Shown here one piece after another: positions 6,938 through 15,024 of a DNA stretch of 39,619 bases (its first letter is position 1; every line of letters starts with the position of its first letter). Made by a program: the position numbers and the translations under genes. Under the pieces are notes generated by a model. The model did not search any database. It was given only the letters and a program-made list of their open reading frames with translations, and was not told where the DNA came from. Source of the stretch: Parcubacteria group bacterium GW2011_GWA2_49_9 (lineage in GTDB: Bacteria > Patescibacteriota > Minisyncoccia > Phycocordibacterales > UBA10002). The DNA is taken from positions 1 through 39,619 of the forward strand of contig LCQF01000008.1 in assembly GCA_001004005.1 (NCBI GenBank), in the 5' to 3' direction.

Positions 6938-8541
6938 CTATAAGCTCGGTCTTAGATATTCTGGCGTGTACACGCTCATCCATTCCAGAAGCTCACGCAT
7001 CACGTAGAGTCCGCCGACAGTATTGTCGTGCGGACCGCGCTCCATAATGACCGCGAAAGCGTAACGGGGCTTTTCGTACGGGAAAAAACCGACCACCCAT
7101 GAATTGACAAATTGTTTGCGCGTACCGAGTTCCGCGGTTCCGGTCTTGGCGGACACGGCCACTTGCGGAATGAAAAGCCCCGCGGCGGTACCGCCTTCCG
7201 TAACAGCATCACGCATTCCCTCCCGCACGATTTGAAATGAAGAGGTTTGTATCGGCAATACGCTATAGGCAGGCGGCACGTCTTTTTCTTCCACCAGCCG
7301 CGGTTCAAGCAGTTTCCCCCCATTTGCCACGGCTGCGATGGCGCGGACAACTTGTAGTGGCGTCACCTGAAAACCATACTGCCCGATGGCGGTGTGGTAT
7401 GTGTTACCGAGTCGCCATCCATCGCCGTTGAAATTCGCCTTTTTCCATTCGGGATTGGGAATGACTCCGGCCTCGCCGAACATATCGCTCCCCGGAGGTA
7501 CCGAACCAAATCCGAACATCCGCATGTATTTTTCAATAGTCGCGATACCAAGTCCTTTCTGGTCCTCAAATCCACCTCCGATTTCGTAGAAATAGACGTC
7601 GGAGGACACGGCGAGCGCTCGCCGCATATCCACCGCGCCGTGCGCCTTCCAGTCGTTGAATATTGTCGGCTTTTTCGGGTCAAACGGATTCGGCACGGAG
7701 AGAGAGCCTGTACTCACAATCGTCTTTTCGGGCGAAATGATTTTTTCTTCTCCGTACCATCGGTAAGCGCCTGCGAATCGTATTCGGGAAAACTAGCCAT
7801 TGAAAGTAAGTCCCCGTTCTCTACATCCATAAGTACCGCGGCACCACCCTGAAAGCCACGGTCTTTGGCCAGCTGCTCTATAAATCCGTAGAGCTTGTCC
7901 TGCAGCCGCGCGTCAATCGTGAGCGTCACACTCTCGCCATCCCTAGGGGGTTTGAGCACACTCTCAGACTGTACCTTGCCGTGCGCGTCGGTCTCCACGA
8001 TTTTGAGGCCATGCTGAGGAGTGATGTATTCGTTGTAATATTTTTCCACGCCGTCGCGGCCTTCAAAATCCACTTTGTAATAAAACCCCGCCTTGTCCTT
8101 GGTTGGATACTTTAAAAATCCGAGAATATGCGAGAGTCCCGCCTGGTCCAGATACTTCCGCTTTGAAAATTCCGGTTCATCGGTATCAATGATATTCCAC
8201 GCGAGAAACGTCCCTCTTTTGTCGTAGAGGACACCGCGTGAACCGAAGATGAGTGTGTGGCGCAGCCGATTCTGCGCGCTCTGCTTCGCGTACGTTCCGC
8301 CGTCTTGCACCTGTAGCGTATAGGTCTTTCCAAGAAGAAGCAGGAGTATGAGCGTAAAGACAACCCCGACACTCCAGATGATACGCCGTGAAATGGGGCG
8401 CTCCAAGCGCCCTTCAAACTGGTGGCGGTCAAACGCGGGAAGATTCCGCGAGTCAAGAAAAATCTGGTCGGGGTCTATTTCGCGCACCGGCGGATGCGGG
8501 TGCCGTATCTTGTGTAAGAAACGAGTGATAAATCGGAACAT
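6938..8541 (-). pseudogene. mrdA: PBP2 (MrdA) broken by an internal deletion and frameshift
   Basis: Two minus-strand ORFs (8541-7714 and 7717-6938) are the two halves of one class B PBP. The first has a cytoplasmic tail, a membrane segment ('IIWSVGVVFTLILLLLLGK') and the dimerisation region, and ends at 'LLSMASFPEYDSQALTDGT'. The second resumes in another frame at 'EEKIISPEKTIVSTGSLSVP', continues through 'SSDVYFYEIGG' (SxN-type motif) and 'VSAKTGTAELG' (KTG box), and ends normally. The family stretch between them, which holds the catalytic SxxK serine, is absent (about 60-70 residues). The ORF track's GTG start at 7717 is only an artefact of the break. PBP2 cross-links lateral-wall peptidoglycan with MreBCD/RodA. 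ATG 8541 is preferred to TTG 8556. An assembly error is the main alternative. Confidence 0.85.
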
Positions 8542-8638
8542 AAAGTTAATTATCAATTATCAATTTACAATTTTCAATCAAATTACAATTCCTTAATCTT
8601 CCGGCTTTTTGAAGATTGGAAATTGAGACTTGAAAATT
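8542..8638. repeat. AT-rich iterated-word spacer (TCAATTATCAATTTACAATT type)
   Basis: Permuted copies of ATTATCAATTTACAATTTTC separate mreD and mrdA. A short inverted pair, CCTTAATCTTCC and GGAAATTGAGAC, follows. No ORF was seen. Confidence 0.45.
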
Positions 8639-8893
8639 CTATACGCGCATTCTCTTCTTCACGAAGGTGAATAGCACTGAAAGAAATACGGCTCCGAGCG
8701 ACAACACAAATTGAAAATCAAAGAAACGAGGAAGCGGAGCACCGTAGAGGAGGTCAGAGAAAAGCGCAATGAGCATGAATTCAACATACTTCTCAAATAC
8801 GAAAAAAAGCACAGCGGCAGAAAGTAAGACAAGCCACCACGGAAGGAGCGCGGCCATACCGATAAGCAAGAGGTCGGCAAGAAGTCGTATCAT
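8639..8893 (-). CDS. mreD: MreD-like small membrane protein
   Basis: This 84-residue, very hydrophobic protein has about three membrane segments ('LLADLLLIGMAALLPWWLVL', 'AAVLFFVFEKYVEFMLIALF', 'FVLSLGAVFLSVLFTFV') and a basic C-terminal end. It sits exactly where mreD lies and its ATG overlaps the mreC stop by 4 bp (ATGA), so translation is coupled. Known MreD proteins are about 160 residues with 5-6 segments, so this is a reduced form or a functional analogue. The name rests mainly on position. Confidence 0.55.
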   Translation of the reverse strand: MIRLLADLLLIGMAALLPWWLVLLSAAVLFFVFEKYVEFMLIALFSDLLYGAPLPRFFDFQFVLSLGAVFLSVLFTFVKKRMRV

Positions 8894-9705
8894 AGATTAT
8901 TTCCGGATGATAGCTCAACGTCCACGACGCGAAGTGAACCGATAGAGAGTGGGTTCTTGAAACGGATAACCTGGAACGAATCGGTAACACTGCTTTCAAT
9001 CGCTTCAACGGTCGCGAACGCGAGGGGATTAAGGCCGGGCATCGTGACGCCATCTCCAACCTCTATCGTGATTTCTTTCGGTATCGTCGCTTTGAACGCG
9101 CCGCCCCCTTCCCCCACCGCCTCCGCGGGAATAACACCGCCGGCGTGCAGAATAGTAACAGGTGTTTTCTTCCCCGCGGTGGAAAAAAACTCAACAAGTG
9201 ATGTATACGTATACGTTTTACTCACTACGCCGAGCAATGTGGAACCCGAAAGAACGGAATTACCCACGGTAACACCATCGGCTGTGCCAATATCAACAAT
9301 CGCGGTGTCATAAGGCGACCGCGGTGGAGTCGCGAGAAGTGCCCCGATGATGCGAATACCTTTCCGCTCGGTACGGCCCGCGGCTTCTTTCAGTATCCGG
9401 TTTTCTTCAGCCAAAAGGTCGCGGTCCGTAAGCAACCGGTGGGCATCCTGAAGCTCGGAGGTAAGCCGCTCCACGTCACGAGCGAGCTTGTCTTTGGATG
9501 AAAAGAAATATAAAAGCGCGTGCGTCTCATCGGAAAGGAATCGCCCCGCGCTCCAGAAAGGGAGCGCGACACGCGACGCGAGAGCGCCAAGCAACGTTGG
9601 AAAGTAAAAATGAAACACAAAAAGAGCCGCGATGAAAAAGAGCGGCACACCGAGCACCGCGAAGCGTCCTTTTGCTTTCACATTACGAATGAGGCGGTAA
9701 TTCAT
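8890..9705 (-). CDS. mreC: Rod shape-determining protein MreC
   Basis: MreC links MreB filaments to PBP2/RodA on the outer face of the membrane. It has a short basic cytoplasmic tail, one membrane segment (about 15-36, 'FAVLGVPLFFIAALFVFHFY'), a coiled coil ('DKLARDVERLTSELQDAHRL'), then the paired beta-barrel domains with 'TADGVTVGNSVLS' and 'GVVSKTYTYTSLVEFF'. The track starts at a TTG (9717); the ATG at 9703-9705 gives 271 residues and overlaps the end of mreB by 23 bp. It sits in the order mreB-mreC-mreD-mrdA. Confidence 0.9.
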   Translation of the reverse strand: MNYRLIRNVKAKGRFAVLGVPLFFIAALFVFHFYFPTLLGALASRVALPFWSAGRFLSDETHALLYFFSSKDKLARDVERLTSELQDAHRLLTDRDLLAEENRILKEAAGRTERKGIRIIGALLATPPRSPYDTAIVDIGTADGVTVGNSVLSGSTLLGVVSKTYTYTSLVEFFSTAGKKTPVTILHAGGVIPAEAVGEGGGAFKATIPKEITIEVGDGVTMPGLNPLAFATVEAIESSVTDSFQVIRFKNPLSIGSLRVVDVELSSGNNL

Positions 9706-10759
9706 CTTCGTTCTCAATTAGCACCCCTTTATACGCGTCAAAATCTTCAAGAATAATCCCCGCGCCACGCGCGACCGCGGTCATCGGGTCGTCGGCCTGA
9801 TGAACCGGAATCTTGAGACTTTCCGCGAGGAGTTCGGGAAGACCCATAATAAGCGCCCCACCTCCGACAAGGTAGAGTCCGCGCCCCATAACGTCGGATA
9901 CGATTTCGGGAGGAGTGGTTTCAAGCACTTCCTTGACGGCTTCTATGAGATTATCAATGGAAAGCGCGATGGCTTCACGTACATCGGTATCGGAAACCAT
10001 AACTTCGCGCGGAAGTCCCGTGATAAGGTCGCGTCCTTTTATCATAGCCTCAAGCGCGGAGCCTTGCGGGAGTACCGAGCCAATGGCAATTTTGAGATTT
10101 TCCGCGGTCTTTTCTCCGATAAGGATTTTAAATTCACCCCGAACGTACGAAATAATATCTTCATTTAGTTTGTCTCCCGCGATTTTCAAGCTCTTTGACC
10201 GAACGATGCCTCCGAGCGAAATGACGGCGATATCGGATGTTCCCCCACCGATGTCCACAATCATATTCCCCACGGGGTCGTTTACCGGAAGCCGGATACC
10301 GATAGCCGCGGCCATCGGTTCTTCCACGATAAACACCGTGCGCGCTCCATTATTCTTTGTCGCGTCACGCACGGCGCGCGTTTCCACATTGGTGATACCT
10401 GACGGCACGCCGACGACAACGCGCGGTCCGAGGAATTTCTTGGAATTCAGTTCCGCGCGCCGAATGAGGTACGCGAGCATCTCTTCGGTCACTTCAAAAT
10501 CGGATACAACACCACCGACCAACGGCTTCACGGCAGCGATATGCGGAGGCGTCCGCCCGAGCATCTCTTTCGCCTGCGCGCCAACCGCCACCACCTGTCC
10601 GGTTTTCTGATTGACGGCAACGACGGAAGGCTCGTTGATAACAATGCCCTGTCCCCGCATATATACGAGCGTGTTCGCGGTACCGAGGTCAATACCGATA
10701 TCGTTGGAGAGATAGCCGTTCATCCGGTCCCAGTGTTTTTTGAAGTGTTTTCGGAGCAT
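9683..10759 (-). CDS. mreB: Rod shape-determining protein MreB (copy 1)
   Basis: MreB is an actin-like ATPase forming membrane-bound filaments that position lateral-wall synthesis. Phosphate 1 motif is 'DIGIDLGTANTLVY', phosphate 2 is 'NMIVDIGGGTSDIAVISLGG', and the adenosine motif is 'GLYLVGGGALIMGLPELL'. The length is 358 residues, with an N-terminal extension of about 20 residues ('MLRKHFKKHWDRMNGYLS') that may help membrane binding. It heads the mre operon and has a good promoter (TTTGCG-17-TATAAT, 10774-10802) 14 nt before the ATG. A second mreB lies at 17994-19007. Confidence 0.96.
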   Translation of the reverse strand: MLRKHFKKHWDRMNGYLSNDIGIDLGTANTLVYMRGQGIVINEPSVVAVNQKTGQVVAVGAQAKEMLGRTPPHIAAVKPLVGGVVSDFEVTEEMLAYLIRRAELNSKKFLGPRVVVGVPSGITNVETRAVRDATKNNGARTVFIVEEPMAAAIGIRLPVNDPVGNMIVDIGGGTSDIAVISLGGIVRSKSLKIAGDKLNEDIISYVRGEFKILIGEKTAENLKIAIGSVLPQGSALEAMIKGRDLITGLPREVMVSDTDVREAIALSIDNLIEAVKEVLETTPPEIVSDVMGRGLYLVGGGALIMGLPELLAESLKIPVHQADDPMTAVARGAGIILEDFDAYKGVLIENEDELPPHS

Positions 10760-10773
10760 AGGTTGGTGTAGGC

Positions 10774-10802
10774 ATTATAAGCGCTGGCATCGGAAACGCA
10801 AA
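10774..10802 (-). promoter_or_regulatory. Sigma70-type promoter of the mre operon
   Basis: TTTGCG, 17-bp spacer, TATAAT on the minus strand; the -10 ends 14 nt before the mreB ATG. Confidence 0.6.
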
Positions 10803-10852
10803 GGTAAGGCGGTATACCGTCAATTTTAATTTTGTCTGATGTTGGCTATCCC

Positions 10853-10894
10853 CATTTTAGCATGTAAGCACGGCCGTGCTTACATGCTAAAATG
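10853..10894. repeat. 42-bp perfect palindrome, left copy
   Basis: Arms are CAT + TTTAGCATGTAAGCACGG and its exact complement, with no spacer. It lies 40 bp before the ATG of the PaaX/Cas2-like gene and shares a 36-bp core with the copy at 11508-11549. Confidence 0.95.
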
Positions 10895-10934
10895 ATTGGA
10901 CATAGATAGTGCGGCGCGAAATCAAAAAGTACGA

Positions 10935-11504
10935 ATGAGAAAGGCGCGAAAGCGTTTCGGCCCGATTCAGCAGAAGATACTATTGCTTCTCTTGGGAGGA
11001 GTGGCGCTCTCGTGCGCACGGACGGCAAAAAGACAGTGGAACATTATCAAAGGCATCCACGCGGGTTGGCAGGATATCAGGCGTCAAGCGGCCGAGCGTG
11101 CCGTTGATGCCCTCTATGAATCGCGTTTGATAGAAGCACGGGAAAATCCCGACGGAAGTTGCACACTCCTCCTAAGCGACGCGGGAAAGACGAGAGCCCT
11201 CACTTACAAGCCGCGGTATATGAAGATCGAGCACGCCGGTCCTTGGAATAAAAAATGGTGGATTGTTTTGTACGATATCCCGGAAGACGAACGGGAAGCG
11301 CGAGACGCTTTTCGTGGCCACCTTACAGAACTGGGTTTCCGGAAACTGCAACAGTCCGCGGGTATTTATCCGTTTGATTGCCGAAAGGAAATCGAATTCA
11401 TCGTTGAGCTTCTTGATATCAGAAAATACGTCCGAATTATTGAGGCCGACCATATTGACAATGAATGGCACTGGAAGCGTCTCTTCAAGCTTGAACAAGT
11501 TTAG
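10935..11504 (+). CDS. PaaX/Cas2-like DNA-binding protein between palindromes
   Basis: This 189-residue protein has an N-terminal helical region likely to be a winged helix ('FGPIQQKILLLLLGGVALS', then 'RRQAAERAVDALYESRLIEA'). A ferredoxin-like domain similar to the central Cas2-like domain of PaaX regulators follows at about residues 105-170 ('KKWWIVLYDIPEDEREARDA', 'LGFRKLQQSAGIYPFDC', 'EIEFIVELLDI'). Such proteins are common in CPR genomes and are sometimes misnamed Cas2; no cas1 or CRISPR is present. The track starts at a TTG (10896); the ATG at 10935 is preferred. Two copies of a 42-bp perfect palindrome bracket the gene. It may be an autoregulated repressor or part of a mobile unit. Confidence 0.65.
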   Translation: MRKARKRFGPIQQKILLLLLGGVALSCARTAKRQWNIIKGIHAGWQDIRRQAAERAVDALYESRLIEARENPDGSCTLLLSDAGKTRALTYKPRYMKIEHAGPWNKKWWIVLYDIPEDEREARDAFRGHLTELGFRKLQQSAGIYPFDCRKEIEFIVELLDIRKYVRIIEADHIDNEWHWKRLFKLEQV

Positions 11505-11507
11505 AGC

Positions 11508-11549
11508 CGATTTAGCATGTAAGCACGGCCGTGCTTACATGCTAAATCG
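11508..11549. repeat. 42-bp perfect palindrome, right copy
   Basis: Arms are CGA + TTTAGCATGTAAGCACGG and its exact complement. The outer 3 bp differ from the left copy but still pair. It lies between the convergent ends of the PaaX/Cas2-like gene and proS, with no T-run on either side. Confidence 0.95.
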
Positions 11550-11565
11550 TCAGGAAACCTAAATG

Positions 11566-12822
11566 TCAGCGGACTATCGAGAGTTGGTTGAGAAGCTCGG
11601 CTTCGGAGAGCATGGAGACAGTGCCGGTTTTGCGGCTCTTTACTTCAAGTTTTCCCTGCGCGAGCGTCTTTTCGCTTACAACTACGCGGGTGGGTATACC
11701 GATAAGGTCGGAGTCGGCAAATTTTTCACCGGGACGGACATCGCGGTCGTCGTAGAGTACTTCTACTCCTTTTTTCGTAAGGGTCTCATACAGTTTGTCT
11801 GCTTCTACTTTTACGTTCCCTCCTTCAGCGCCCAACAGCGAGACAAGATGCACGTTAAACGGCGCGACACTTTCGGGCCAGACCATCCCTTTTTCATCCG
11901 AAAATACTTCCACAATCGTGCCCATAAGCCGAGTCGTACCGATGCCGTAACAGCCCACGATTGGAGTCTGTTCCTTTCCCTCCTTATCTTTATAGGTGAA
12001 GTTGAACGCTTTCGGATACTTCACGCCGAGGTCAAAGACATTTCCCACTTCCGCCGCGCGGGCTTTCGCGAGTGTTCCCTTTCCGCACTTCGGACAGCTC
12101 CCTCCCGCTTCGGCCTTCGCAATTTCGGTATTGGCACAGTGTGTGCAAAAAGGACAATAAACAATGTCGTCTTCACCTGCGTCGGTGAGCACCATAAATT
12201 CGTATGAGATTTTTTCGGAAAAACTTCCGCCTGCGGCTTCGGTCACCTTCGCATCCAATCCCGTGCGCTTGAATACGCGGAGGTAGGCTTCTTTTGTCAC
12301 CGCGTAAAAACGTTCAAAATCCTCCTGCGATTCGTGGAAGCTATACATATCCTTCATACCGAATTCGCGACCGCGCATAATACCCGATTTTGCACGGAGC
12401 TCGTCACGATATTTCTGTCCTATCTGGTAGATGGCGACAGGCAGGTCTTTATACGAATTCGCGTATTCCTGCGCAATCGGAGTGACGATTTCTTCTTCGC
12501 TTTGCCCCAGCGCGTATTCTTTCTCTGTCCGGCTCTGAAGTTTAAAAAGCACATCAACGGCATCCCACCCTCCCGTCTGCTTCCACTTCTCGCTCGGATG
12601 GAGCGTCGCCATCCTGATTTCCTGTCCGCCGATGGCGTCCATTTCCTCGCGGATGATGTTCTCAATCTTGGTGAGTGTCCGAAGACCGAGGGGTAAATAC
12701 GAGTAGACACCGGCCATTTCCTTATGGATAAAACCTCCACGAATTAACAGTTGCGCGTTCTTCGCGATTTCGTCCGACGGCGCTTCCTTGCGAGTTTTGG
12801 TGAAGAGGTTGGATTGCTTCAT
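11566..12822 (-). CDS. proS: Prolyl-tRNA synthetase, short form with a zinc-ribbon-like insert
   Basis: It charges tRNA-Pro. The 418 residues contain class II motif 2 ('RAKSGIMRGREFGMKDMYSF'), motif 3 ('VGCYGIGTTRLMG') and the C-terminal anticodon-binding domain ('VEVLYDDRDVRPGEKF'). The large INS editing domain of E. coli-type enzymes (about 570 residues) is missing. Its place after 'SYEFMVLTDAGEDD' holds a short cysteine-rich segment, 'YCPFCTHCANTE' and 'SCPKCGKG', which looks like a zinc ribbon. Editing of mischarged Ala-tRNA-Pro would therefore need another factor. A palindromic repeat lies just upstream of the start. Confidence 0.95.
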   Translation of the reverse strand: MKQSNLFTKTRKEAPSDEIAKNAQLLIRGGFIHKEMAGVYSYLPLGLRTLTKIENIIREEMDAIGGQEIRMATLHPSEKWKQTGGWDAVDVLFKLQSRTEKEYALGQSEEEIVTPIAQEYANSYKDLPVAIYQIGQKYRDELRAKSGIMRGREFGMKDMYSFHESQEDFERFYAVTKEAYLRVFKRTGLDAKVTEAAGGSFSEKISYEFMVLTDAGEDDIVYCPFCTHCANTEIAKAEAGGSCPKCGKGTLAKARAAEVGNVFDLGVKYPKAFNFTYKDKEGKEQTPIVGCYGIGTTRLMGTIVEVFSDEKGMVWPESVAPFNVHLVSLLGAEGGNVKVEADKLYETLTKKGVEVLYDDRDVRPGEKFADSDLIGIPTRVVVSEKTLAQGKLEVKSRKTGTVSMLSEAELLNQLSIVR

Positions 12823-12833
12823 GGATTTTATCC

Positions 12834-12941
12834 GATTCCTCCTTTCTTAAAGGAGATGACGCATTCCGATGCGACGGAGGATTTTGAAATCCCTCCTGCA
12901 CAAGAATGCAGTGCTCCCTTTAGGAAAGGGAGAATTAAGAC
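12834..12941. repeat. Dispersed palindromic repeat (copy R3)
   Basis: A full double element upstream of proS: CCTCCTTT/AAAGGAG hairpin, GCATTCCGATGC hairpin, central GGATTTTGAAATCC, CTGCACAAGAATGCAG hairpin and CTCCCTTT/AAAGGGAG hairpin. Confidence 0.75.
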
Positions 12942-12978
12942 ATTCCGATAATCATAGCAGATAACTGCCCGAAGACAC

Positions 12979-14270
12979 CACTACTGTCCGGTTAAACCCA
13001 TAAACTCATCTGGGGAAAGTCAGGAGGTTTCAGCCGTTTGAGCGTTTTTGTAGAAAGCGACAGCAGGTCGATGATCTGCCGTCGCATCATGAGCGTTTCC
13101 CGTATCATGCGGGTAAGCTCAAGGAGCGAGCCTTTGAATCTTGTCTGGAACTTGATGTACGCAAGAAGCAGGTAGTAGATCATGGCAACCCAGATTTGCG
13201 ACAACACGGCGTTCTTGGAGGTGCCGAGAAACGACTTGATCTTGAGATTCTGCTTGATCCATTTGAAGAACAGCTCGATCTGCCAGCGATTTTTGTAGAT
13301 GAGCGCGACCTGCTCGGCCGACAGTTTGAAGTTGTTGGTGATGAAGCGGTACGTTTCTCCGCTTGCTTCGTCTTTCCACGTTACCCTCCGGAGCGCGTCA
13401 GGGTAATCATGTTGATTTGCAAATTCGCCGATGTATATCTTTTCATCGGCAAGACAGCGTGGGTGTACAGGCTTTTCATGCTGTCCGGCTACAATCACGG
13501 ACTGGTTGTCCTTTGCCCTCGTCACCCACCATATCTTCTGCTGCGTCAGTTGGTACCACCATCGGTAGTCAACGTATCCGCGGTCAAAAACAACGATACT
13601 TTCAGCTTCAAGCGCATGCAGACGTTCCCTCGCTTCGGTGATGTCTCCCCGTTTTCCGTCTGTTACGGTCAAAAACTCCGGTATGCCGGTACGCACGTTG
13701 AACAATGCGTGTATCTTCAAAGCTCCTTTGGTCGTCCGGTACTTCGCCCACGGGAACAGACTGTGGCACAGCTCCACCATTGTGGAATCAAGCGCATACA
13801 AGGGATTTTTGAACGTGAAGCGGTGGCGCGGAGTGATGCCGGTGCAGTGCGAGAGCAGGTCGTAGAATGTTGATTCAAAGATACGATAGCTTCTTCGTGC
13901 ATGCGCGTCTGCCAGCGTGGAACGCTTCACCGAACGGATGCCGAGGTGATGCCATGCTCCTTCGTTGGTCAGGAGTCCTGTTTCAATCTCCCGTAGCGAA
14001 TCTTTACCCGTCGCCTGAGCGTAGAGGAGTACCTGCAGCTCGTTCCATGCGCTGTACTTCTTGGTGTAGCGGTCGCCTGCATGCTGTCCGACAACCGCCT
14101 GAAAGTGATATCTTGAAAGAAACGACGATACTTGACCAAAAATCGTGGTAGAGTAATCCATACGAAAAAGCCCGTAGGCAAATGAGAGTTACTAAAAGGT
14201 TCAACGCTCTTAGTATGGCTCAACCTGCGGTCTTTTTCTATTTGTGGAGAAAATTAACCGGACGCTAGTG
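12979..14270 (-). mobile_element. Complete IS4-family element (ISPepr1-like)
   Basis: The element is 1292 bp. Its 17-bp terminal inverted repeats are CACTACTGTCCGGTTAA (left) and CACTAGCGTCCGGTTAA (right, read inward), with 2 mismatches. The 9-bp direct repeat CGAAGACAC flanks both ends (12970-12978 and 14271-14279). The element carries one full transposase gene whose stop codon lies in the left inverted repeat. Intact ends and target duplication suggest recent insertion. Confidence 0.9.
12992..14161 (-). CDS. IS4-family transposase (DUF4372 + DDE)
   Basis: This 389-residue transposase starts with a DUF4372-type domain ('DRYTKKYSAWNELQVLLYAQ', 'GIRSVKRSTLADAHARR'). An RNase-H-like DDE domain follows, with 'ALDSTMVEL' (first Asp), 'VVFDRGYVDY' (second Asp) and the IS4 signature Y-(2)-R-(3)-E-(6)-K in 'YKNRWQIELFFKWIKQ'. 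The reading frame is complete and all catalytic residues are present, so it should be active. It belongs to the group typified by ISPepr1, as far as I can judge by eye. Confidence 0.93.
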   Translation of the reverse strand: MDYSTTIFGQVSSFLSRYHFQAVVGQHAGDRYTKKYSAWNELQVLLYAQATGKDSLREIETGLLTNEGAWHHLGIRSVKRSTLADAHARRSYRIFESTFYDLLSHCTGITPRHRFTFKNPLYALDSTMVELCHSLFPWAKYRTTKGALKIHALFNVRTGIPEFLTVTDGKRGDITEARERLHALEAESIVVFDRGYVDYRWWYQLTQQKIWWVTRAKDNQSVIVAGQHEKPVHPRCLADEKIYIGEFANQHDYPDALRRVTWKDEASGETYRFITNNFKLSAEQVALIYKNRWQIELFFKWIKQNLKIKSFLGTSKNAVLSQIWVAMIYYLLLAYIKFQTRFKGSLLELTRMIRETLMMRRQIIDLLSLSTKTLKRLKPPDFPQMSLWV

Positions 14271-14339
14271 CGAAGACACAGATATCCTTGCTTTCTATAC
14301 ATAAATGTGTTTGAATTACACTGGTTATCTGACATATTG

Positions 14340-14383
14340 GCTCTAGCGGGGAGAGGCTTGATTTTGCCTTTTCCCGCTAGAGC
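14340..14383. promoter_or_regulatory. Long hairpin in the leader of the 14447 gene
   Basis: Perfect 11-bp arms GCTCTAGCGGG/CCCGCTAGAGC enclose a second stem AGGC...GCCT. It lies about 65 bp before the strong SD of the next gene and has no T-run, so it is more likely a leader structure or repeat than a terminator. Confidence 0.45.
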
Positions 14384-14446
14384 GAAACCATACAGGCCAA
14401 GCTTGATAGCAGTAACCCCAAAGTCTATAAGACGAAGGAGGGTTCG

Positions 14447-14977
14447 GTGAAGTACCATAAGTTCAGAGATGAAGTTAGAAAAAACCCGTGGCTGATGATA
14501 ATTCTCTATCCTTACATCAAGGGATTGGCGAAGGATATCAAACGCTTGAATAACATTGAGGGATGGCGATTGAGAGAGTTCGCCAGAAACCAGTTGCAGT
14601 TCATAGCTTTTCGGCCCACACCGACCGATTTGCTGGACTTTCTCAACCTTATGAGTGGCCAATCTTCAGTTTTGCTGGAAGAACGCGGTGAAGGAAGGGA
14701 GTCTGACTGTTTTCCTCGGATAGACGAGATGAGAATGGGTTTGAGGAGAGAGTTCTTTTCGGTCGTGGCTGAAAACCCGTCTTCTCATTTAATCGCGTTG
14801 TCTACGCCGCTTCCCAAAAAGGACGGGGTTGGCCCGAGTAGGGTTATTGATGTCATAACAGTTCTTAAACAAGCGAAGTCATGTTCCACGATCAGGTGTG
14901 TCGCCAGGCATTGTGTTGTTGACATTGGTTCGGTCGTGGAAATTTCCGTGGATTCAACTTCGGAATTCCTGCTTTAG
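14447..14977 (+). CDS. Hypothetical protein with strong SD
   Basis: I do not recognise this 176-residue protein. It starts at a GTG preceded by a textbook Shine-Dalgarno AAGGAGG at 5-nt spacing, the best one in the window, which supports both the gene and the start. The N-terminal half is basic and helical ('NPWLMIILYPYIKGLAKDIK', 'LREFARNQLQFIAF'). The C-terminal half is mixed ('VIDVITVLKQAKSCSTIRC', 'VDIGSVVEISVDSTSEF'). There is no clear signal peptide. The complete IS4 element lies just upstream. The overlapping minus-strand ORF (14210-14662) runs into the IS end and is discounted. Confidence 0.55.
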   Translation: MKYHKFRDEVRKNPWLMIILYPYIKGLAKDIKRLNNIEGWRLREFARNQLQFIAFRPTPTDLLDFLNLMSGQSSVLLEERGEGRESDCFPRIDEMRMGLRREFFSVVAENPSSHLIALSTPLPKKDGVGPSRVIDVITVLKQAKSCSTIRCVARHCVVDIGSVVEISVDSTSEFLL

Positions 14978-15024
14978 TCTACGACTACTGCGCCGCTACT
15001 CCGTCACGGGAATGACAGAAAAAA

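Noticed and set aside
6938-7717. Separate short PBP gene starting at GTG 7717
   Set aside because: A class B PBP lacking SxxK and the membrane anchor is not a functional unit. Translation in the correct frame shows it is the second half of the upstream ORF.
9915-10610. Plus-strand ORF of 231 aa
   Set aside because: It is antisense to mreB, Ser/Thr-rich, a typical shadow frame.
10935-11504. Cas2 of a CRISPR system
   Set aside because: The Cas2-like fold is the central domain of PaaX-type proteins. There is no cas1, no other cas gene and no direct-repeat array in the window.
14210-14662. Minus-strand ORF of 150 aa next to the IS4 element
   Set aside because: It overlaps the better-supported 14447 gene (strong SD) and crosses the IS inverted repeat.
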